From JBBRHQ01 sp963725315 (GTDB taxonomy: Bacteria; Actinomycetota; Thermoleophilia; Solirubrobacterales; 70-9), in the NCBI GenBank assembly GCA_963725315.1, contig CAVRYA010000003.1, positions 124,001 through 188,000 on the forward strand: a stretch of DNA of 64,000 nt, written 5' to 3'. Positions within the stretch are counted from its first letter, which is position 1; every line of letters begins with the position of its first letter. The position numbers and the translations under genes are program-made. Positions 22,345-29,250 of the stretch are shown one piece after another. The notes beneath the pieces are model-generated. The model saw nothing but the letters and a program-made list of their open reading frames with translations, was not told the origin of the DNA and did no database searches.

Positions 22345-23237
22345 GCGGACTCGCCACAGAGCTGTGCGGAATCCCGCTCGCGCACCCGGTGATCAACGCC
22401 TCGGGCACCTTCGACGCGATCGCGGCCCGGCGCGCCTACGGGGAGGCGCTCGACCGGCACTTCCCCTTCTCGGCCTTCGTCTCGAAGACGATCACCCCGG
22501 AGCCGCGGGAGGGCAACCCCCCACCGCGGTTGTGGGAGACGCCCGCCGGGATGATCAACTCGATCGGGCTCCCTAACAAGGGCCTGGCAGGCTTCCTCGA
22601 GCAGGACCTGCCCCGCCTCGCCGAGCTGCCGGTGCCGCTGATGGTCTCGGTGATGGCGACCAGCGCCGAGGACTTCTCGCGGCTCGTTTCCGGCGTCGCC
22701 GAGCGCGACGAGGTGGCCGCGCTCGAGCTCAACGTCTCCTGCCCCAACGTCCATTCCGGCCTGATCGTCGGCGAGCAGCCGCGGGAGACCGCGAAGCTGC
22801 TGGAGGCCCTGCGGCCACTGACCCAGAAGCCGCTGATCGTCAAGCTGACCCCCAACGTCGCCGATCCGGCGGCGGTCGCGGTCGCCGCCGAGGCTTCCGG
22901 GGCCGACTCGGTCTCCCTGATCAACACCCTGAAGGCGACGGCGATCGATCCGGCGACCCTGCGGCGTTCGCTCGGCGCCGGCCGCGGCGGCCTCTCGGGG
23001 CCGGCGGTCCGGGCGGTGGCGCTCGAGCAGGTCGGCGCGGTCAGCGACGCCGTCGCGATTCCGGTGATCGGCATGGGAGGGGTTTGCTGCGGCTCCGACG
23101 CGCTCGAGATGCTCGCCGCCGGAGCCAGCCTGGTGGCGGTCGGAACCGAGAGCTTTCGTGACCCAGGCGCCGGCGCGAGGGTGCTGGCGGAGCTGACCGG
23201 ACTGCTCGAGCGGGGCGCTCCGCTCCCCAAGACCTGA
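22341..23237 (+). CDS. pyrD: Dihydroorotate dehydrogenase, class 1B catalytic subunit
   Basis: The FMN enzyme oxidises dihydroorotate to orotate. In the 298-residue protein the catalytic base is the Cys of LNVSCPNVHSG near residue 133, as in class 1B, with VKLTPNV and PVIGMGGVCCGSDALEM as FMN phosphate-binding segments. It is the last gene of the pyr run; pyrE and pyrF are not in the window after it. Stop lies inside a hairpin at 23,232-23,252. Confidence 0.95.
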   Translation: MSGLATELCGIPLAHPVINASGTFDAIAARRAYGEALDRHFPFSAFVSKTITPEPREGNPPPRLWETPAGMINSIGLPNKGLAGFLEQDLPRLAELPVPLMVSVMATSAEDFSRLVSGVAERDEVAALELNVSCPNVHSGLIVGEQPRETAKLLEALRPLTQKPLIVKLTPNVADPAAVAVAAEASGADSVSLINTLKATAIDPATLRRSLGAGRGGLSGPAVRAVALEQVGAVSDAVAIPVIGMGGVCCGSDALEMLAAGASLVAVGTESFRDPGAGARVLAELTGLLERGAPLPKT

Positions 23238-23252
23238 AGCTGAACTTCAGGT
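23232..23252 (+). terminator. Hairpin at the end of the pyr operon
   Basis: ACCTGAAG and CTTCAGGT pair across a 5-base loop and include the pyrD stop codon. No T-run follows, so termination is a guess from position. Confidence 0.4.
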
Positions 23253-23262
23253 AGAGGTGAAT

Positions 23263-23281
23263 TTACGCGAAAATCGCGTAA
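23263..23281. promoter_or_regulatory. Palindromic operator candidate before mihF
   Basis: TTACGCG and CGCGTAA flank AAAAT. The site ends 6 bases before the -35 hexamer of the mihF promoter, a position suited to a regulator. It could also fold as a hairpin closing the pyr transcript. Confidence 0.4.
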
Positions 23282-23287
23282 TCACCC

Positions 23288-23315
23288 TTGCGCGTGCCTG
23301 AACCCGACCTATAAT
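23288..23315 (+). promoter_or_regulatory. Promoter of mihF
   Basis: TTGCGC (23288-23293), a 16-base spacer and a perfect TATAAT (23310-23315) lie 9 bases before the ATG. The transcript should start at or within a few bases of the start codon. Confidence 0.7.
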
Positions 23316-23324
23316 CGCGCCCGC

Positions 23325-23654
23325 ATGCCCGCCCCGGTCAAGCTCGCCGCCGCTCCCGAGAGGTCGCTGGACCAGAGGATGGACGCTCTGAAGCGGGCGA
23401 ACGGCATCCGCTCGGCCCGGGCGAAGCTGAAGAAGGACCTCAAGGGGGGCAAGGCGAGCATCCACACCCTGCTGCTCGACCCGCCCGAGTACGTGCTGAC
23501 CGCGAAGGTCTTCGACATGCTGCTGGCGGTTCCGAAGTACGGCCGCGTCAAGGCCAACCGGATCCTCAACCAGTGCCGGATCTCGCCCTCGAAGACGATC
23601 GGCGGGCTGTCCGAGCGCCAGCGCGCCGAGCTGGTTGGGCAACTGCACCGTTAG
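23325..23654 (+). CDS. mihF: Actinobacterial integration host factor (mIHF)
   Basis: The 109-residue basic protein contains LLDPPEYVLTAKVFDMLLAV and GRVKANRILNQCRISPSKTIGGLS, the helix-two-turn-helix DNA-binding core of actinobacterial mIHF. It bends DNA, helps compact the nucleoid and was first found as the L5 phage integration cofactor. Position upstream of gmk and rpoZ is the usual order in Actinobacteria. No Shine-Dalgarno is visible; a leaderless transcript is likely. Confidence 0.92.
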   Translation: MPAPVKLAAAPERSLDQRMDALKRANGIRSARAKLKKDLKGGKASIHTLLLDPPEYVLTAKVFDMLLAVPKYGRVKANRILNQCRISPSKTIGGLSERQRAELVGQLHR

Positions 23655-23690
23655 CGCGGCCCCTGCAAACCGGCGCATCTCGCGCTCCTC

Positions 23691-23744
23691 GGCCGTCCGT
23701 CTCGCTCGCGTAGGTTTCCACTACGCTCGCCACGCCGGACGGCC
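23691..23744. repeat. Nested inverted repeat between mihF and gmk
   Basis: GGCCGTCCG (23691) pairs with CGGACGGCC (23736), and CGTAG with CTACG inside it. It would form a long interrupted hairpin. No T-run follows. It may be a factor-assisted terminator or an extragenic palindrome. Confidence 0.5.
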
Positions 23745-23792
23745 TGCGTCACGCGACCTGCTTGGTTTTCGGGGCCGTCCGTAGTCCGCAAC

Positions 23793-24353
23793 ATGTCCAA
23801 AGTGTTCGTCATCACGGGGCCCTCGGGAGTGGGCAAGGGAACGCTGATCGCCGAGCTGCTCGAGCGGATCCCCGAGCTCGAGCTCTCGATCTCCGCCACC
23901 ACGCGGACGCCGCGGGAGGGCGAGGAGAACGGCCGCGAATACCACTTTCTCGATGCGGGCGACTTCGACCGCCGTGCCGCCGAGAGCGAGTTCCTCGAGT
24001 TCGCGACCTACAGCGGCAACCGCTACGGCACCCTGCGCCAGGAGGTGGAGCGCCGGCTCGCCGCCGGTCGCTCCGTGGTGCTCGAGATCGAGGTCCAGGG
24101 GGCGCGCCAGGTGCGTGCCGCGATGCCCTCCTCGGTGCAGGTTTTCATCGCTCCGCCTGAGCCGGCGGCGCTGCGCCGCCGGCTGCTGGAGAGGGGCACC
24201 GACAGCCCGGAGGCGATCGACGCCCGGCTGGCGGTGGCGGCCCAGGAGCTGGCCGCACAGGACGAGTTCGCCTACCGCGTCGTCAACGACGACCGGGCCA
24301 GGGCCGCCACCGAGCTCGAGGGCATCGTCCGCGCAGAGCTCGAAGGGCCCTGA
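23793..24353 (+). CDS. gmk: Guanylate kinase
   Basis: The enzyme phosphorylates GMP to GDP with ATP. The 186-residue protein has the P-loop GPSGVGKGT at residues 9-17, the GMP site STTRTPREGEENGREYHFL (as SATTRTPR...), and the lid region RLLERGTDSPEAI. ATG 23793 lacks a clear ribosome site; TAGTCC five bases upstream is a weak -10. Neighbours mihF and rpoZ match the common actinobacterial order. Confidence 0.95.
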   Translation: MSKVFVITGPSGVGKGTLIAELLERIPELELSISATTRTPREGEENGREYHFLDAGDFDRRAAESEFLEFATYSGNRYGTLRQEVERRLAAGRSVVLEIEVQGARQVRAAMPSSVQVFIAPPEPAALRRRLLERGTDSPEAIDARLAVAAQELAAQDEFAYRVVNDDRARAATELEGIVRAELEGP

Positions 24354-24392
24354 GCTGCGAGCCCGGCTGCAGGCCGGCGGCCGCGCACCCTC

Positions 24393-24398
24393 TACAAT
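24393..24398 (+). promoter_or_regulatory. -10 element of rpoZ
   Basis: TACAAT lies 9 bases before the rpoZ ATG, the same spacing as at mihF and rbfA. This points to a leaderless or near-leaderless transcript. Confidence 0.55.
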
Positions 24399-24407
24399 GC
24401 GCGACCG

Positions 24408-24644
24408 ATGATCAAGCCACGCGTCGACACGCTGCTCGCCAACTCCGGCAACTCCCACTACGCGGCGGTCGTGATCGCCTCGAAGCGGGCCCGCCAGATC
24501 AACAGCTACTACCACAACCTCGGCGAGGGCAACTTCGGCGAGTACCCGCCGCCGATGGTGCCCGCCGACAGCGGCCGCAACTTCCTCTCGATCGCCCTCG
24601 AGGAGCTGGCCGAGGGCAAGCTCAAGTTCGAGTTCCGCCAGTAG
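24408..24644 (+). CDS. rpoZ: RNA polymerase omega subunit
   Basis: The 78-residue protein starts MIKPRVDTLLANSGNSHYAA and continues with VIASKRARQINSYYHNLGEG, the omega fold that clamps the beta-prime C-terminus and assists RNA polymerase assembly. The end LEELAEGKLKFEF is the conserved tail. It lies between gmk and coaBC, the standard order. Confidence 0.93.
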   Translation: MIKPRVDTLLANSGNSHYAAVVIASKRARQINSYYHNLGEGNFGEYPPPMVPADSGRNFLSIALEELAEGKLKFEFRQ

Positions 24645-24677
24645 CCGGGCGCCGGGGCCGCCCGAAGGAGGACAGCG

Positions 24678-25931
24678 ATGGCCCGGATCCTGCTCGGCGT
24701 AAGCGGCGGGATTTCCGCCTACAAGTCACTCGAGCTGGCTCGGCTCGCGACCAGCGCCGGGCACGGCGTCAGGGTGCTGATGAGCGAGGCAGCGACGCGC
24801 TTCGTCGGGGCGGCCTCCTTCGAGGGCATCGTCGGCGCCCCGGTGCTGATCTCGGAGTTCGAGCGCGACCCGCTGCGGGGCGCCTTTCCGGGCGACCCGG
24901 CGCCGGCGCACGATCCGATCGGCCATCTGGAGCTGGTCGCCAACGCGGACGCCTACCTGATCGCCCCGGCCTCGGCCAACACGATCGCCAAGCTAGCGGC
25001 CGGCTTCGCCGACTCGATGCTGAGCACCTCCTTCCTCGCCTGCACGGCGCCACGGCTGCTGGCCCCGGCGATGAACGACCGCATGTACGCCGACGCCGCC
25101 ACCCAGGCCAACCTCGCGATCCTTCGCGAGCGCGGGGTGGAGGTGATCGAGCCCGAGGAGGGCCGGCTCGCCTCCCGCGGGGAGTTCGGCAGGGGCCGGC
25201 TCCCAGAGCCCGCCGCGCTCCTGGCCCGGATAGAGGCGGTGCTGCCGGCGGGCGAGCGACCCTGGGACGGGCTGCGGGCGCTGGTCACGGCCGGGGGCAC
25301 ACGTGAGCCGCTCGACGCGGTCCGCTTCCTCGGCAACCGCTCCAGCGGCCGTATGGGCCTGGCGCTGGCGGGGGCCGCGGCCCGTCGTGGCGCCGAGGTC
25401 ACCCTGATCGCCGCCAATGTCGAGCTCGCGGAGCCGGCGGGGGTGCGGCGGATCGACGTCGCCACCGCGGCCGAGCTCGAGACCGCGGTCTCCGACGAGT
25501 TCGGGCGCTCGCACCTGCTGCTGATGGCGGCGGCACCCGCCGACTTCCGCCCGGGGTCGGTCGCCGAGGGCAAGATCAAGCGGGTGGGGGAGGGGCTGGA
25601 GCTGCGCCTGGAGCCGACCGCCGACATCCTCGCCGGCCTCGCCGCACAGCGGACGGAGGGCCAGACGATCGTCGGCTTCGCGGCCGAGCACGGCGAGGGG
25701 GGCACAGCCCGCGCCCGGGAGAAGCTGGCGCGCAAAGGCGCCGACATGATCGTTCTCAACGACGTATCCGACCCTGAGATCGGCTTCGAGTCGCCGCGCA
25801 ACGCCGTCACCCTGGTCGAGGCCGACGGCGAGGTCGAGCTCGCCGTCGACAGCAAGGAGGCGATCGCCGAGGCGATCCTCGACCAGGTGGCGGCCCTGCG
25901 CGATCGCTCGCGGGACTCCTCTTCCGCCTGA
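24678..25931 (+). CDS. coaBC: Phosphopantothenoylcysteine decarboxylase / synthase
   Basis: This bifunctional coenzyme A enzyme joins cysteine to phosphopantothenate (CoaB) and decarboxylates the product (CoaC). The N-terminal flavodoxin-like CoaC domain has GVSGGISAYKSLELA, ASANTIAKLAAGFADS and PAMNDRMY; the CoaB half begins VTAGGTREPLDAVRFLGN and RSSGRMG. Length, 417 residues, is normal. The start is ATG 24678 with GAAGGAGGA upstream, one of the clearest ribosome sites in the window. Confidence 0.95.
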   Translation: MARILLGVSGGISAYKSLELARLATSAGHGVRVLMSEAATRFVGAASFEGIVGAPVLISEFERDPLRGAFPGDPAPAHDPIGHLELVANADAYLIAPASANTIAKLAAGFADSMLSTSFLACTAPRLLAPAMNDRMYADAATQANLAILRERGVEVIEPEEGRLASRGEFGRGRLPEPAALLARIEAVLPAGERPWDGLRALVTAGGTREPLDAVRFLGNRSSGRMGLALAGAAARRGAEVTLIAANVELAEPAGVRRIDVATAAELETAVSDEFGRSHLLLMAAAPADFRPGSVAEGKIKRVGEGLELRLEPTADILAGLAAQRTEGQTIVGFAAEHGEGGTARAREKLARKGADMIVLNDVSDPEIGFESPRNAVTLVEADGEVELAVDSKEAIAEAILDQVAALRDRSRDSSSA

Positions 25932-25962
25932 GCCCGGGCGGCCGGCTTCGTAAACTCCTCCA

Positions 25963-26352
25963 ATGGCCCAGATCGGCGAGAAGCCGCCCGAGGAGGAGTC
26001 CACCTACCGGCTCTGGCGCCGGGGAGTGGAGCTGCTCGAGGACGGCAGCTTCGACGCCGCCACGGTGCCCCTGGCCGAGGCTGCCCGCCGCGCTCCGGAG
26101 AAGAGCTCCGTGCGAGAGGCGCTGGGCCGCGCCTATTTCCGAAACCGCCAGTTCGATGAGGCGGCTACCGAGTTCGAGGCCGTGGTCGAGACGCACCCGG
26201 TCAACGACTACGCCCACTTCTGCCTCGGGCGCGCCCTCAGCATCACCGGGGACATCCGCCGCGCCCGCCATCACCTCGCCCTGGCCTCGAACCTGCGCCC
26301 GGAGCGCCGCGACTACCGCATCTACCGCGAGCGCCTGGCCCGCAGCGCCTGA
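25963..26352 (+). CDS. Small tetratricopeptide-repeat protein
   Basis: The 129-residue soluble protein consists of about three TPR helix pairs: YRLWRRGVELLEDGSFDAA, VREALGRAYFRNRQFDEAA and AHFCLGRALSITGDIRRAR. TPR proteins mediate protein contacts; no partner is evident. The TAAACT hexamer lies 6 bases before the ATG, so the mRNA is probably leaderless. dtd follows after 7 bases. Confidence 0.8.
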   Translation: MAQIGEKPPEEESTYRLWRRGVELLEDGSFDAATVPLAEAARRAPEKSSVREALGRAYFRNRQFDEAATEFEAVVETHPVNDYAHFCLGRALSITGDIRRARHHLALASNLRPERRDYRIYRERLARSA

Positions 26353-26359
26353 AGCCTCA

Positions 26360-26776
26360 GTGCGAGCGCTGGTGCAGCGGGTCTCCCGGGCGTCGGTCGC
26401 AGTCGGGGACAGACAGGTCGCCGAGATCGGCGCGGGGATGGTCGTCCTGCTCGGGGTCGCGGAGGGCGACGGCGCCGAACAGGCCGACCGCCTCGCCGCC
26501 AAGCTGCGCAAGCTGCGGATCTTCGACGACGCCGACGGCCGCATGAACGACCCCCTCGGGGAGCGCCAGGTGCTCTGCGTCAGCCAGTTCACGCTGCTGG
26601 CGGAGACCGGCCGCGGCAACCGCCCCAGCTACAGCGCCGCCGCCCGGCCCGGGGTGGCCGAGGCGCTGTACGAGCGCGTCTGCGAGGCGCTCGGTGCCGC
26701 CCGCGGCGAGTTCGGCGCCCGGATGACCGTCGAGCTGGTCAACGACGGGCCGGTGACGCTCCTGCTCGACGCATAG
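26360..26776 (+). CDS. dtd: D-aminoacyl-tRNA deacylase
   Basis: The enzyme removes D-amino acids (and glycine from tRNA-Ala) from mischarged tRNA. The 138-residue protein has SQFTLLAETGRGNRPSYSAA, covering the SQFTL segment of the active site, and near the end VELVNDGPVTLLLD, which holds the NxGP-type motif as NDGPVT. The start is GTG 26360 (VRALVQRVSRASV), the position expected for the family. It is followed by repeat copy 1 and the rimP promoter. Confidence 0.93.
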   Translation: MRALVQRVSRASVAVGDRQVAEIGAGMVVLLGVAEGDGAEQADRLAAKLRKLRIFDDADGRMNDPLGERQVLCVSQFTLLAETGRGNRPSYSAAARPGVAEALYERVCEALGAARGEFGARMTVELVNDGPVTLLLDA

Positions 26777-26785
26777 TCTGTCAAG

Positions 26786-26854
26786 GCCGGCGCGGTGTTA
26801 GCGCCGGCAGAGGCTGGTCAGGCGGCGAAGCCGCCGAAAATGGTTCCGTTCAGG
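26786..26854 (+). repeat. Two-hairpin element, copy 1
   Basis: Hairpin GCCGGCGC/GCGCCGGC, linker AGAGGCTGGTCAGG, hairpin GGCGGC-GAA-GCCGCC, then AAAATGGTTCCGTTC. The same plan recurs at 32,075, 35,201 and 35,254. It sits between dtd and the rimP promoter. Confidence 0.65.
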
Positions 26855-26869
26855 CCTCGCTGCGGGGGT

Positions 26870-26897
26870 TTGCCAAGCGCCCGCACGGGGCTATACT
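26870..26897 (+). promoter_or_regulatory. Promoter of the rimP-nusA-infB operon
   Basis: TTGCCA (26870-26875), 16-base spacer, TATACT (26892-26897). Start of transcription is expected near 26,904, leaving a leader of about 96 bases before rimP. Confidence 0.65.
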
Positions 26898-26942
26898 CAG
26901 GTCGAGTTTTCGAAGCTTTTCCACGTATTTATCCGTGTCGAG

Positions 26943-26967
26943 AAGTGGGCCTGGCCCACTTTTTTTT
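26943..26967 (+). terminator. Intrinsic terminator in the rimP-nusA leader (attenuator candidate)
   Basis: AAGTGGG and CCCACTT pair around CCTGG and run directly into eight T. The stem can extend to nine pairs. It begins about 40 bases after the predicted start of transcription and 33 bases before rimP, so it can only act on the nusA operon's own promoter. Confidence 0.75.
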
Positions 26968-26999
26968 CGCCCCGCACCGGAGGCACCCACCAGGAACCG

Positions 27000-27443
27000 A
27001 TGAGCGATCTCCAGGAGACAATTTCCAGCCGCCTCGCCGAGCTCGACCCGGCGATCGATCTGATCGCGGTCGAGAGCAGTGGGCCGGAGTCGCTGCGGAT
27101 CTACATCGATCACCCCGGCGGCGTGGACCTGGGGTTGTGCGAGCGGGCGACCGCCCAGCTCGGCGACCTCCTGCTCAGCTACTCGCTCGAGGTCTCCTCG
27201 CCGGGGTCTGACCGGCCCCTGTCGAAGCCGGAGCACTACCGCCGATACCTCGGCCGCCGGGTGCGGGTGCGCACTCGGGAGGCGCTCGAGGGGCGGCGCA
27301 ACTTCACCGGCACGATCGAGGCCGCCGACGAGGAGGCCGTGCAGGTCGAGGTGATCGACAGCGGCGCCCATGTGACGATTCCGCACGAGCAGATCGATCG
27401 CTCCAATCTCGTGCCCGAGATCCCGGAAGGAGTCAGCCAGTGA
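27000..27443 (+). CDS. rimP: Ribosome maturation factor RimP
   Basis: RimP assists late assembly of the 30S subunit. The 147-residue product has the N-terminal alpha/beta domain (LRIYIDHPGGVDLGLCERAT), the linker SLEVSSPGSDRPLSKPEHYRR with the family-defining SSPG.DRPL pattern, and a C-terminal SH3-like barrel. The ribosome site is weak (AGGA). It overlaps nusA by four bases (GTGA), the usual arrangement. Confidence 0.93.
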   Translation: MSDLQETISSRLAELDPAIDLIAVESSGPESLRIYIDHPGGVDLGLCERATAQLGDLLLSYSLEVSSPGSDRPLSKPEHYRRYLGRRVRVRTREALEGRRNFTGTIEAADEEAVQVEVIDSGAHVTIPHEQIDRSNLVPEIPEGVSQ

Positions 27444-29248
27444 GCAAGGAGATCGTCGAGGCCGTCAAGGCGCTCGAGCAGGAGAAGGGCATCTCTGCCG
27501 ACAAGTTGATGGACGCGCTCGAGGACGCGTTGCTCTCCGCCTACAAGAAGACCCCCGGCGCCGCCAAGTACGCACGGGTCGACCTAGACCACGAGACCGC
27601 GGACTTCCGTGTCTTCGAGCTGATCCTGCCACCCGAGCTGGAGGAGAAGCTGCTGGCCGAGGCGGCCGAGATCGAGGAGCCGGAGATCGACCCCGAGACG
27701 GGCGAGATGCGCGAGCCGGAGGAGCCCGAGCTCGATCCGGAGATGATCGCCCCCTACGAGGACCAGATCTCGACCCGGGACGTCACCCCGGACGACTTCG
27801 GCCGGATCGCCGCGCAGACCGCCAAGCAGGTGATCCTGCAGCGGATCCGCGAGGCGGAGCGGGCGATGATGTACGACGAGTACCAGGATCGGGTCGGCGA
27901 GCTGATCACCGGGATCATCCAGCAGTCCGATAAGCGCTACACCCTGGTGCAGCTGCGGGAGCGCGTCGAGGCTCTGCTGCCCAAGTCCGAGCAGGTCTAC
28001 AACGAGCGCTACGACCACGGGATGAGAGTCAAGGCGGTGATCACCGACGTCTCGGACTCGATGAAGGGGCCGAGCATCGTCGTATCGCGGCGAAACCCCG
28101 AGCTGATCAAGAAGCTGTTCGAGCTGGAGGTCCCCGAGATCGCCGACAAGCTGGTCGAGATCGTCGGCGTCGCCCGCGAGCCCGGCTACCGTTCGAAGAT
28201 CGCCGTCGTCTCTCATACCGACGGCGTCGATCCCGTCGGCGCCTGCGTCGGCCCCCGCGGATCGCGGGTGCGGATGGTCGTTTCCGAGCTGCGCGGGGAG
28301 AAGATCGACATCATCCCCCACAACGACGAGCCGGCCCGCTTCGTCGCCAAGGCGCTCTCCCCGGCGCGGGTGCGCGAGGTCCTGGTCGACGACGAGGACA
28401 AGCAGGCCACCGTGATCGTCCCCGACGACCAGCTCTCGCTGGCGATCGGGCGCGACGGCCAGAACGCGCGCCTCGCGGCGCGGCTCACCGGCTGGCGGGT
28501 CGACATCAAGTCCGAGTCGGAGTTCGCCCAGGAAGAGGAGGAGATCACCTACGAGGGCGAGGAGGATTTCGACGGGCGCTGCATGGCCATGCTCTCCAAC
28601 GGCCGCCGCTGCCCCAACGCGGCGGTCGGCGGGACCACCTACTGCGGCCTGCCCACGCACCAGGCGTTGGGCCGCTTCCAGACCAGCCAGGTGGCGGTCC
28701 TCAACGGTCTCTCCGAGGAGCAGATCGCGACGCTCGCCGACCCCGAGGGCGACGAGGCAGCCGTTGCCGCGATCGTCGGGCCGGCCGAGGCGGCGTTCGA
28801 GGCGATATCGGACGAGGACGAGGACGAGGGCTCAGATGCCTCGGCCGCGGGTCCTGTCGCCGAGGAGGACACCTCGTCCTCGCAGGCTGCGGGCGAGGAG
28901 CCCACCTCCGCGCCACCCGCGGAAGAGGCGTCACAGGACTCCGAATCCGAGTCCGACATCCCCGCTTCGGAAGCGGTGGAAGCCCAGGCGGGCGAGGAGC
29001 CCACCTCCGCGCCACCCGCGGAAGAGGAGTCAGAGCCCGTCGCCGACGCGGAAGCACAGGAGTCCGAGGCCGACGCCGAAGCACCGGAGCCCCAGCCTGA
29101 GGGGAACCCCGACGCGCCCGGAAGCGAAGCTGAGGATGCGTCGGGCAGTGATTCCGACCCCGACGCCCCCGGACGCGAAGCGGAGGAGGCGCCGGGCAGT
29201 GATGCTGAGGACGTGTCGGGCAGTGAAGTGGTGGAGGCTGAGAAGTAG
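27440..29248 (+). CDS. nusA: Transcription factor NusA with zinc-knuckle-like insert and acidic tail
   Basis: NusA binds RNA polymerase and controls pausing, termination and antitermination. The 602-residue product has the N-terminal polymerase-binding domain, with an acidic insert (EEPEIDPETGEMREPEEPEL) near 85-105, then S1 (GMRVKAVITDVS) and two KH domains (GACVGPRGSRVRMV and SLAIGRDGQNARLAA). After KH2, residues about 380-408 hold a Cys-rich motif, RCMAMLSNGRRCPNAAVG then YCGLPTH, which resembles a zinc knuckle. The last 190 residues are acidic and repetitive, with AGEEPTSAPPAEE twice. It is longer than typical actinobacterial NusA (about 350 residues). Transcription is likely controlled by the leader terminator. 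Confidence 0.93.
   Translation: MSKEIVEAVKALEQEKGISADKLMDALEDALLSAYKKTPGAAKYARVDLDHETADFRVFELILPPELEEKLLAEAAEIEEPEIDPETGEMREPEEPELDPEMIAPYEDQISTRDVTPDDFGRIAAQTAKQVILQRIREAERAMMYDEYQDRVGELITGIIQQSDKRYTLVQLRERVEALLPKSEQVYNERYDHGMRVKAVITDVSDSMKGPSIVVSRRNPELIKKLFELEVPEIADKLVEIVGVAREPGYRSKIAVVSHTDGVDPVGACVGPRGSRVRMVVSELRGEKIDIIPHNDEPARFVAKALSPARVREVLVDDEDKQATVIVPDDQLSLAIGRDGQNARLAARLTGWRVDIKSESEFAQEEEEITYEGEEDFDGRCMAMLSNGRRCPNAAVGGTTYCGLPTHQALGRFQTSQVAVLNGLSEEQIATLADPEGDEAAVAAIVGPAEAAFEAISDEDEDEGSDASAAGPVAEEDTSSSQAAGEEPTSAPPAEEASQDSESESDIPASEAVEAQAGEEPTSAPPAEEESEPVADAEAQESEADAEAPEPQPEGNPDAPGSEAEDASGSDSDPDAPGREAEEAPGSDAEDVSGSEVVEAEK
28876..29026 (+). repeat. Direct repeats in the nusA acidic tail, similar to the palindromic repeat family
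   Basis: The segment GGCGAGGAGCCCACCTCCGC followed by GCCACCCGCGGAAGAG occurs twice (about 28,893 and 28,991). The first copy with its upstream flank (TCCTCGCAGGCTGCGGGCGA) closely matches repeat B at 63,257-63,300, suggesting a shared origin. Confidence 0.55.
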
Positions 29249-29250
29249 TC

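Noticed and set aside
26943..26967. Terminator of dtd
   Set aside because: A good promoter lies between dtd and the hairpin, so the hairpin more likely acts on the rimP-nusA transcript.
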